Shown piece by piece: positions 7,709 to 19,238 of a stretch of 22,208 nt of DNA. Below the pieces are notes generated by a model, which worked only from the letters and a program-made list of their open reading frames with translations, ran no database searches and was not told where the DNA came from. The translations under genes were made by a program, and so were the position numbers. Within the stretch, counting starts at the first letter, position 1; each line of letters starts with the position of its first letter. Source of the stretch: Fonticula alba (taxonomy: Eukaryota > Opisthokonta > Rotosphaerida > Fonticulaceae); contig NW_009242973.1 of assembly GCF_000388065.1 (NCBI RefSeq), positions 2,258,398 to 2,280,605 of the forward strand. Reading direction: 5' to 3'.

Positions 7709-10244
7709 TTAGAAGTGAACATCACCACGGGAAGCACGGCCGAAAACCGGACGACCACCATTCGCAAGGCGGGGCACGAGAGAATGGTGGTAGGCGGCGA
7801 TGGCGCGATTGAGCGACCGCTTGGGGAAGTTGTCATTCAGGCGCTTGAGCTCGCTCGGAGGCAGGTAGCAGCGCTGGGACTGGTTCAGCTCAGGGTAGGT
7901 CTCATCGGTCACATTGAAGGTGGCCAGCACGTTGTTGGTGACCGTGCAGATGACATCCAGGGGGATGTTGAAGTCCCGGAGGCGGCCGTCCACCAGAATG
8001 TGGAAGGTAACCTCACTGGTGGAGGCATACACGTCGCGGTTGGTCGTGACGTTGGAGGCATGCGGCCCACGAGCGACTACCTTGAACTTGGGGGGAGTCC
8101 GGGGCGCGAGGAGGGGGCCCTCCCGGGGCAGGTCGAAAAGAGCCAGGTGAACCTTGAAGTGGAAGGAGCTGATGTCATTCACCTGGCGGCCGGAGGAGAA
8201 GCCGTGGAGCCGAGACAGCTGGCTGTGAATCGTGACGCCCGAGTCGGGATCCATGGTGATGGTGGTGGTGGCGGTGGGGCCCGTGGAGGCAGTGGTATCG
8301 GCGGCAGTGCCGGCGGTGCTGAGGGTGGAGGGCTGGACAACACTCGGGAGCTGGGAGGGGGCCGGGCTCACAGGCATAGGGGTGCCAATGGTCACCGGCG
8401 AGAAGGGCGACACGCCCGACTGGGAAAAGGAACCCTTGCGGGGCAGCGGGCTAACGGAAAAGATCCGATGCAGCTTGGAGACCCCCGGGGCCGGAGTCAA
8501 AACAGCCGGGCACTCCTCTTGAGCCGGGGGAGCCGCACCGGCCGGCGGCGCGACAAGATTGGGACCAGCAGTGGCAGCAGGAATGACAGCAGGAGCGGCA
8601 GCAGGAGCGGCAGCAGGAGCGGCAGCAGCGACGGTGTCGTCCCCGGGGAAGACCTTGTCGGAGATGCGCTGCACCGAGGCCTCCAGGGCGGCCAGGCGCT
8701 GGCTTAGGTCATCAAGTTCCGACAGCACACTGAGCATCATCTGACGGCGGGGCATAGCCCGGCGACCAGGGTGATGATGGCCGAACTCCCCGCGCTTCGG
8801 GGACTCTGCGCCGCCATTCTGCTGCTCCTGCTGGTGAGGATGGGAGTGGGGACCAAAGGGGCAATGGCGGCTGCCAGCACGCTCGGTCGACACACCGCAG
8901 CGGCCGCCGCGGGGGCGTCCCCAACCGCCAATCGGGTGGCCCTCCTCATCGGCGACCCGCATGTGGGGGAACATGCGGATGGGATAGCGGCCATACTTCC
9001 GGCGGTTATGGGGGCCGCCAGCGGCGACCGGCGCCCCGGTGCCCGCATTGTCGGCAGCAGCGCGCGCGTACTCCGAGATGGCGTGGAAGAGGCCGCGCTG
9101 CAGGCACTTAACCTGACCATAGACATTGCTCATCAGCGCCTGGAAGTCGTTCGGCTGGTAATGCTCATCGAAGACATTGCAGTCGGCAGGGAGAGGGGCC
9201 GACGACTCGCTGGCGACGTCGGCCTCGCTGTCGCCCCCCCCGTCGAGTTCCAGGTCGGACTCCGAGTCCGAGCTATCGTCCGAGTAGGACTCCACAAGGC
9301 AGGGCGAGGAGGCGAGATCCTCAGAGGGATCGGCCGGCTTGTCGAGGAACTCGGCTGCTTGGAGGTCTTCCTCAACATGCTCGGGGGAGGTGTCCTGCGA
9401 GACAGGAGGAGCCTCGGTGGCAGGAGGGGCCTCGGTGGCGGGAGGGGCCTCGGTGGCAGGAGGGGCCTCGGTGGCAGGAGGGGCCTCGGTGGCAGGGGAA
9501 GCCCCCGTCCGGACCGGCTGCTGGGGGAGGAGGTCCAACGAGGTGAGAAGCCCGCGCACCAGGCGCGCGGCGTCCTCATTCAAGCCCAGGGCGCTGGTCA
9601 CCATGTCAAAGTCCAGGGGCAGGACTGGGTGGCGGGGGGTGGCACCCGTGTCCGCACGAGGAGTCTGACCAGCGGGCTCGGGGGCATCTTCCACCGCCTC
9701 GGCGGCCTCGGCGGCTTCGGCAGCCTCGACCGCCGCGATGGCGGCGACTGCCTCGGCCTCATCAGCCTCGTCAGTGGCGGCCGCGGCGGAGGCGACCTCG
9801 TCGAAGTCCAGGAGTTCCGGAACCTGGACAGGTGGCTGCGGGGGCGCCAGCGAGGCGAACTCCGTGTCCAGCAGCAGCAGGTCGCCAGACTGGATGCATG
9901 CCTGAATGGCCGCCTGGAGACCATCGGTGTCCGTGATGCGGATCAGCTCCCCGGTCACCGGATGGTGGTAGGAGAAGCGGATGTAGCTCGGGCGGTAGGG
10001 GAGGTTCTGGGTCTTGATGGCGGCGAGGGCCTGTGCATCAGGGGGAAAGGGAATGGGCCGAGGAGGCTCCGGGTCAGTGGACATGGGGGCGGGGAGGGGA
10101 TGCGGCAAGCACACCGGATCATGGCAGGCGCGATGCATGACGGACCATGGAGAGGAAGGTGTTGAATTCGATCGGAGTGCTGATCTTGATGGACAGCGGC
10201 TCGGGAATCGACGGGTTGAGGAGATAAATGTAATTCTGCATCAT
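7709..10244 (-). CDS. PB1-like N-terminal domain protein with long disordered middle, unknown function
   Basis: Two exons on the minus strand, 10244-10146 and 10030-7709, separated by a 115-nt GT-AG intron (donor GTCCGT), give 806 residues. The start is an ATGATG after GCCACC. Residues about 15-90 resemble a PB1 ubiquitin-like fold: SIKISTPIEF, SYIRFSYHHP, then GELIRITDTDGLQAAI, which recalls the acidic OPCA strand-turn, though it is partly degenerate. The middle is Ala/Pro/Glu-rich with five copies of a PATEAP-type repeat (about 212-241) and an acidic Ser/Asp stretch. A predicted short coiled coil (LSELDDLSQRLAALEASVQR) lies near 465-490. The C-terminal 200 residues are better ordered and probably beta-rich (FKVHLALFDL, SEVTFHILVDGRL, QRCYLPPSEL), with no family I recognise. 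It lies convergent to the oxidase. PB1 domains mediate scaffold pairing; any signalling or autophagy role is a guess. Confidence 0.72.
8575..8632. repeat. GCAGCAGGAGCG-type repeat encoding Ala/Pro
   Basis: A short imperfect 12-bp repeat lies inside the PB1-like gene. On the minus strand it encodes an APAAAP-type run in the disordered linker after the coiled coil. Confidence 0.7.
9411..9500. repeat. Five tandem 18-bp units in the PB1-like gene
   Basis: Unit GCCTCGGTGGCAGGAGGG starts at 9411, 9429, 9447, 9465 and 9483 and is nearly identical each time. On the minus strand it encodes a six-residue ATEAPP repeat. The period is a multiple of three, so copy number can vary without breaking the frame. 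Confidence 0.9.
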
Positions 10245-10413
10245 GGTGGCGGCGGCCGCGGAGCGGGTGGCGACGTGTTGACGTGTGCTCTGGGGAAGTG
10301 TGTGTGCGTGTGTGCGTGCAGTGGAGGGGAGAGGAGGGGTTCCGAGGGGTGTTGGAGGGAAGCGTGTGGGGTTGGTGGTGTTCAGGCATGCTTACCCGAT
10401 CGACAGGCGGCTT

Positions 10414-10421
10414 CTTAAATA
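10414..10421 (-). promoter_or_regulatory. Possible TATA-like element of the PB1-like gene
   Basis: TATTTAAG on the minus strand lies about 170 nt upstream of the start codon, in otherwise GC-rich DNA. A GTAAGCATG donor-like sequence follows at about 10396-10388, so the 5' UTR may itself be spliced. This rests on sequence resemblance only. Confidence 0.3.
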
Positions 10422-12066
10422 GGTAACGCAGAGTGGCCGCGTATTAGGCCAGATCGTAGAAGGGACCTGGGGGGGGGGGGGGGGGCGGGGGGGGCAAGCA
10501 ATCCGGGCATGTGACGGAGACCAGAGACCCCGACAGGGGGGGCTGACACAATCGGCCGCGCACGACGCGCGACAACACCACACATACCCAGACTCGGCCG
10601 CCGGAATCCGGATGTGTACCGATCGGGGGGAAACTGGAGAAGGAGCGGGGACACACGCCCCCCTCCCCAGCCATTTGTCCGCCCGTTGCTTTGCTGCCTT
10701 CGTGCACTGCCGATCACTGGATGGCGAAGCTATCCGCAGGGAGGTCGATGGAAGGCCGGCTTGTGAGAGAGGGAGCCCAAGCGCAAGAATTGGGGTATTA
10801 TTTTGGCGGTCCGATCATATACCCAATCTGTTGCGTCGGCTGCCCTACTTTCTCCCAGGCGAGGGACCGGGACGGCGGGGACTTCTTCGCGGGGCGGTTG
10901 TCCCGGAAATGGGTCCGGCGTCTGGGCAGCCGGCCCTGAGAAGGGGGACATGTTGCCCAGGTCTGGTGCAGACATTCCCCCCCCCCCCCCCCGCCGGACG
11001 GTCTGCCCAACCAAACCCAGGAACCGGGGTGAGTGCCAGGGGATTCCCGGCGACGTTGGCCGCCAGCGAGCCCCCACGGGGAGGGAGGGAGGATGGCCAG
11101 GCAGCGGCCGGGCAGCGGCCGGGCCGGCGGACGAGCCGTCGTGGCCAAGAGGGAGGCTCTTGCGCCATACTTGCGAGCACGCCTGTGGAAAGGGGGCCTG
11201 GAACGCCCCCCCAAAGGGGCATGTCGGTGTCCTGCCCCTCTGGGCACCCAAAGTGCCAATGGACGGGCGTCTTTGGCAGCTCCGCCGCCAACTCGGGGGC
11301 ATCCCCCCCCCCCAGCGCTTCACCTGTTTGGGCCCCGTGCCGAAAGGAGCAAGGGACGCGCTGGGAAAAAGCCCTGTGCGCCTGCCCCCGCGCCAGGCTC
11401 ACCTGCCTGGAAGCCCTCGCCCGGCCGTCGATCGATCGGCTTCGAGACCCCCCCTCCCCGGCCCTCCCCGGCCCTCCCCTGGCCCTCCCCGGCTCACCGC
11501 GCCATTAGCGTTCAGGGGCCCCCCCGTGCGGATCATATGCCCTTGCGTTGGGCTTTGGGGCCCCGCCCCGCCCAGACCTTCGGTCACTCATGCACCACTC
11601 TCCGGGTGTGCTCGCCCCCCCTTCCAAGGAGGTACATTTGCTCCGGCTGCCGGGGCCCTCCTGCCGCCCTCAAGCTCCTGCGCCTTCTTTTCCTGAGTGC
11701 CTCTTTGCATTCCGCCGCCACTCGTCTCACAGGCCGAAATGGGTAAGGGCGAGCCGCATCACGGGCCCCGCCCGCCAGCCCCGGCGTCCTGCCCTGCCTG
11801 AGGTGAGTCGTTCAAGGCAGGGGAGCACGCTCGATCGCGCACCGACGGCTGGCGCGGGCCGGAGGCCAGGCTGCCTGGCGCCCCCCTCCTGCCTGTTATG
11901 TTGTGTGCTCTTCCCCCCGGCCCTGCTCCCCCAGCCCTGTGTCCTGCTCGCTTTCTGCCTGCCTCCTTCGCCCTCTCCAGCCCCCCCCCCCCCCGATACA
12001 TGGGCCAGGGTGCACGCACCCCGACGCGCACGTCCAGACGTGCACATTGTGTGGGAGTGGGTTCAT

Positions 12067-12072
12067 TTTATT
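12067..12072 (-). terminator. Possible AATAAA poly(A) signal, minus strand
   Basis: AATAAA on the minus strand, in an AT-richer pocket, lies about 580 nt past the stop codon of the 4,6-dehydratase gene. It could end a long 3' UTR. A plus-strand AATAAA occurs nearby at 12234-12239 with no gene assigned to it. Confidence 0.3.
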
Positions 12073-12302
12073 GTTGTTTCTTGGCCCGGTTCTCCGAAGC
12101 CGCGGAGATGGGCGCATGCGTAGGTGGGGGTATGTGTGTAGACACACGTGTTTGTGCTTCTGTACTCTCCTGTCGCCTCTATGCGCGGCGCGCTGCCTGG
12201 TCGGCGCGTGATGGCCCGCCATCACACCGGAAAAATAAAGACCGCCTGCTTTGGGGCCTCTCGCGAGCAAGGCCCCGCCGCAGGGCGTTCCCCCTCGCGA
12301 GC

Positions 12303-12323
12303 GGGGGCGGAGCATGCCTCCGC
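12303..12323. repeat. Perfect 8-bp inverted repeat
   Basis: GGGCGGAG, a 5-nt CATGC spacer, then CTCCGCCC form a strong hairpin in a GC-rich non-genic stretch. Function unknown; it could be a 3' UTR or terminator structure. Confidence 0.5.
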
Positions 12324-12537
12324 CCGGCTAGCGCCTCCGCCGCGTCACAACGGGGCCATAGCGTGGAGCACAAAGGCACACACACAAACACACACATACA
12401 TACACGGAAGAGACAGACAGAGAGACGGGAACGTCCACACCCCTCCAAGGGGAAGGGGCGCGACGCTGTTCTCCCGCGCCTTCCTGGCCTCAGTTCCTCG
12501 GCCCTTGGTTCACTATCTTTCTCTGGCTCCTCCCCCT

Positions 12538-12556
12538 CGCGCGCGCGCGCGCGCGC
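12538..12556. repeat. (CG)n run
   Basis: An uninterrupted alternating C-G run of 19 nt, a potential Z-DNA former, in the presumed 3' flank of the dehydratase gene. Confidence 0.85.
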
Positions 12557-12652
12557 TCTCGCTCCCCCTCTCTCCGCCTACCCGTGCCGCCTCTCTGGCA
12601 GACCCGGCATCGGGGGGAGGGGGAGGGGGGGAGGCCGTCTTGCACGCCCCTC

Positions 12653-15706
<3,054 letters not shown>

Positions 15707-15769
15707 ACTGCGAACTGGGAGAGGTGGTACTTGCAGGGGGAAGGCCTGGGCAGCTCGTCGGAGGGGCGA

Positions 15770-15772
<3 letters not shown>

Positions 15773-15816
<44 letters not shown>
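15773..15816. repeat. (TG)22 microsatellite
   Basis: A perfect TG run lies 67 nt upstream of the dehydratase start codon. On the minus strand it reads as CA. Confidence 0.95.
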
Positions 15817-15818
<2 letters not shown>

Positions 15819-16010
15819 AGGGGGGGGGAGGCGAGGGGAGAGGGGAAAACGCGCGCGCGAAAGGATGGCTGGCGATCGTTCGATCGCTCGGGTGTAATGT
15901 GGCAGGCGAAAAAGGGAAGCAGGGCGGCGCATTCATGCTTGCCGCATGCTAGCCGGCCGGGGCCGGGGCGGGCTGCTTTTTTCCCCTCCCCCCCCCCATA
16001 CACACACATC

Positions 16011-16021
16011 TTTCTCTCTCT

Positions 16022-16054
<33 letters not shown>
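16011..16054. repeat. (TC)n microsatellite with TTTC interruptions
   Basis: A nearly pure TC tract in the 5' flank of the dehydratase gene. Confidence 0.9.
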
Positions 16055-16302
16055 CCTTTCTGCCCCAATCAAGCCGTCTGCCCGGGCCCGGGCCATCTTT
16101 CCAGGCCCAAGCCATCCCTGTCGGGCCATGCTCACCCGGGGACCTCCTCTCCTCGGCCGCACCAAAGACAAAGGCTCTGGCGGATTTTCCCCTTCGGCCC
16201 CGAGGGCCGGTTGTCCGATGTCCCCTACCCTCATCCACACTCTCGCCCGCCTCTACTCTCTTTCTCGCTCGGCCCCCTCGCCCGTGCCGAGCAATTCCCC
16301 CC

Positions 16303-16419
16303 CTAGTCCCCCCTCGACGGGACGCAGGAAGGCCGAGATCGGATAGCAGGAGGCATGGCGATAGGATTGTCACCTGGAGCGATGTTCATCTCCACGAGGG
16401 GGCCTTTACCGCCAGACAT
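16303..16419 (-). CDS. Possible orphan exon or 38-codon ORF
   Basis: On the minus strand a clean TTTCAG acceptor is followed at once by ATG and a frame reading MSGGKGPLVEMNIAPG, which looks like ordinary protein rather than GC noise. It either continues to a stop at 16305-16303 (38 residues) or ends at a GGTGAC donor at 16374. Upstream on the same strand, GELDVNLKISP (about 16690-16655) and a stretch bounded by CAG and GGTGATC (about 16590-16513) can be chained with matching phases. Joining it directly to the dehydratase start at 15706 fails on phase. No family is recognised. It may be the 3' end of a small minus-strand gene or an alternative upstream exon. Confidence 0.25.
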   Translation of the reverse strand: MSGGKGPLVEMNIAPGDNPIAMPPAIRSRPSCVPSRGD

Positions 16420-17386
16420 CTGAAAGGGGGTAGCCGCGATGCTAGGGGGAGGGGGGGGGGGCGGGGCGGGGCGTTAGCATGTTGCCGCGGCGGGAGGGGC
16501 AAGGGGGGCCAGATCACCCTGCAGAGGCTTGGCCGAGTGGGCCCCGAGCCGAGTACCAATTGCCGAGTGGCCGCTGATCTTGATCTCGACTGACCGATTC
16601 TACAAGCTCCCAGGGCAGGGGGCGGGCGTGGAGCGGGGGCCTCCCTTGCACGGGGCTGATCTTCAGATTCACATCTAATTCACCTGGAATGGGATCTACG
16701 GTGGGAGTAGGGCTTTTGCGAAGCGCAACCACCCCCTGAATCGCGCGCGACGGCCGCCACAAGCATGTCCGCCCACATCCTTCACCGTTCGCGCTTCGCC
16801 GGCCGCCATGGCCCCCAAAGGGCCGGGGTTGCGGCCGGAGACCGAGAGAGGGGGGCGAAGGAGGGGGAGGGCGAGAAGGCGCGAGGGGACTCGGGCTCCC
16901 ATGTACAGCACACGCATCGGCGGTCACGAATGTCGACATGGCCGCCGAATGATGCAGTTGTGTCATCTGGGGCACAGGGTCGCCCTGGCGTTCCGGCCTT
17001 GCTCACAGTGAAAGAGGCGGCACCTTGGCGGCCGTTGTTTCGGCCAACATGGGGCCAGGGAGCACGCACAACCAAGCAGTGGCAACGACAGACGCCGTAC
17101 CGCCAATCCGCCCCACCCAAACGGCCAATATCCCCCGCCCCCAATGCCCTGTGCTCGGCTGCGCTGCGCCGCGCCCTCTCGTCGGCTCGTGCCCTCCTCG
17201 CCACCCGCTACCCTCTGGCCCCCGGCCCCCTGGATGAAGGGGGGCGGGCGGACAATCGGCAACCCCTTCTCGGACAGCCAGGCAAACCGATGCTGCCAGG
17301 TCGTTTAGGGCTCGAGAAGCCGCATGCATTCCGTGAGGACCATGCCCCCCTGCGCTGGTATCCCCTCATCACCCCCCCGGGAGGGG

Positions 17387-17411
17387 GCGAGCGAGCGAGC
17401 GAGCGAGCGAG
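17387..17411. repeat. (GCGA)n microsatellite
   Basis: Six tandem GCGA tetranucleotides in non-genic DNA. Confidence 0.85.
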
Positions 17412-18374
17412 AGACGGACCAAGAAGGAGGAACGGAAGCGCATGCCAAGGGCTCCCAGAGCGCGGACACAGGCGCACCCGCTCCATTGGCAACTATCCGG
17501 GGCCGGGGAATGCAAGCACACCCAAGGAGCCCACACGCCGGGGCCGGCTACTGTCGACATTGGCCGACGTTCGGGCCGCATGCGTGGTCCCAGCCCCCGG
17601 GAGGTCCAGTACGTCATCTACTGACCAGCACACACTGAGGGCTTGGCGGCGCTCGAACTTGACCTGTGATGGGCTCCGATGGCGGTGTTAGACGGATACC
17701 CAACTCACTCGTCGCTTCTTCTCTCTCTCTCTCCCTCTCTCTCCCTCTCTCACCCCCATGGGGCCACATACACCCACACACGCACTCGCTCCGGGCGCGC
17801 CCCGCACATCGGGAACCTTAAATGTCACGGGGCGCGGCGATTGGTCCGCCATACACGAGCACACGCATTCCCAACCTCCCCGCCTCGGGAGAAGACGGTC
17901 CAGGTGGCCGGAGCGCTCACACTCGGTGACCATCCGGCCCCGGGAGGGGGATGCCCAGCTGGGTTTCCTGCACGGATCCCCCTTCGGCAGAGTTCGCAGC
18001 CCACAAGCGCGAATTACCCCACAAGCACGATCGTGGAGTAGTCCCGATGCCGGAATTAAACCGAACACACCTAGAATGACGTTCTATGACGTAACGCTCC
18101 AAATCAACTCCCAATGCTCCGACGCAGCATTCCGCATTCCTACTCGGTGGACTGGCAGATGCCGCCAAATCTAGCGAGGGCATGCTGAAATCTAAGACCA
18201 TCATCCTCAGGCTGGGTGCCTTCACCAGGGCACTGGTCGAACCGCCAGGTCGATTTGCATTTGTTTCCCATGGCTCCGGTGCGGCCCGAGCCCCGGCCGT
18301 GGTGTGGTGGTCGAGGTGGGCCCGGGGCCATTCCCACCGGTCTCTGTCCCTCGGGCCCCGCTCTGCCCTCGTTT

Positions 18375-18407
18375 CCCCCCCCCCGGGGGGGGGGGGGGGG
18401 GGGGGGG
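18375..18407. repeat. C10G23 inverted homopolymer
   Basis: Ten C run directly into twenty-three G, able to form a hairpin or G-quadruplex. It is the second such element in the window; the first is at 1015-1039. Confidence 0.9.
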
Positions 18408-18608
18408 TACGTCTCGGGGTCATCCATAGGCAGGCAGGACAGTTGTGTCCCTTCCGCGCCATGCCAATCCCAGCCTTGACTCGCTGATGAGGGTGGATGT
18501 GCCCGGTAGGCTCCAAGTCTCCACCGGGCGTGGAAAGGGGAGAGAGCAGGTCCAGGCCCCGGGAGAGGAGGACCCCTGGGTGGGCGTTGGTCCATGTCCA
18601 TGTACACG

Positions 18609-18612
<4 letters not shown>

Positions 18613-18644
<32 letters not shown>
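18613..18644. repeat. (TG)16 microsatellite
   Basis: A perfect TG run in non-genic sequence upstream of the RING gene. Confidence 0.95.
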
Positions 18645-18646
<2 letters not shown>

Positions 18647-19020
18647 CCTCGCCCTTTTTGTGCTCTCCACAGTCCCTCTCACCCCTGACACGCCATATAG
18701 CTTCCGGAGAAGACGCACTCAGGCATAGGGTGCCCCTGTCCTTGCTATGAGAGGGCGCACCCAGTAGGGGAGGGGCTCTCGTTCGAGGGTATGTTGCCTC
18801 CCACTTGCCTAGTTGCCTGTCCCACCGCACTTTCGCCTCTCCTCTCCTGCCCGCACAGCGACCGGCCATTGCCATAGAGCCGTCCTTCGAGGCGCCCGAC
18901 TCTGAGTGGGCAGTCTTTTTCACTTTTCCAGCGTAAACCAGGCTCACGAGATCATCCGAGACAGCCCAACAAATCCACGACCCCCCTGACGCACAGATAT
19001 ACTCAGCCAACATCCTCTCG

Positions 19021-19043
19021 CACACACACACACACACACACAC
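19021..19043. repeat. (CA)n microsatellite
   Basis: A perfect CA run about 200 nt upstream of the proposed RING gene start. Confidence 0.95.
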
Positions 19044-19238
19044 GCAAGCACACATAGGCCCCACCGAAGTACGCCCTCGCGCGAGCAGACTCGCCACGAT
19101 ACACATGGGCGATCGCCCAAATGCCCAAGCCCGACATTGACCAATGGTGTTACTCATGGCCCCGGTCCCGGCTTGGGCTGTTCGGAAGCAGGCTCCCCTG
19201 TGCCAGGGCGCTGCTTGCCCTGATCGGCCGCGTGGAGG

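Larger units (their letters stand above)
10245..12652. other. 2.4 kb with no supported gene
   Basis: This lies between the start of the minus-strand PB1-like gene and the end of the minus-strand dehydratase gene. It contains G/C homopolymers (near 10470-10492 and 10978-10992), a perfect 8-bp hairpin near 12303-12323, (CG)n at 12538-12556, and poly(A)-signal hexamers on both strands. All six frames have long GC-driven open stretches, but none shows a domain or a chain of phase-matched exons. The left part is probably promoter of the PB1-like gene, the right part 3' UTR of the dehydratase. Confidence 0.45.
16701..19238. other. 2.5 kb without a supported gene
   Basis: It contains a (GCGA)n run (17387-17411), CT-rich stretches (about 17720-17750), the C10G23 foldback at 18375-18407, and (GT)n and (CA)n microsatellites. 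A minus-strand patch at about 17645-17610, after a CACAG acceptor, reads VKFERRQALSVC, which could be an isolated exon. A lower-GC patch lies at about 18020-18200. Long open frames on both strands lack motifs. The right end is probably promoter and 5' UTR of the RING gene. Confidence 0.4.

Noticed and set aside
7670-8707. 345-codon plus-strand open frame
   Set aside because: It is antisense to the PB1-like coding exon, and its Gly/Arg-rich composition mirrors the Ala/Pro-rich sense strand.
11736-12240. ATGGGTAAGG (a typical short first exon) followed by acceptor-like sites and AATAAA at 12234
   Set aside because: I tried to chain exons into a ribosomal or other small protein and found no recognisable product.
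16765-17691. 308-codon plus-strand open frame
   Set aside because: No domain, Arg/Pro/Gly-biased, runs through the GCGA repeat. GC richness alone keeps it open.
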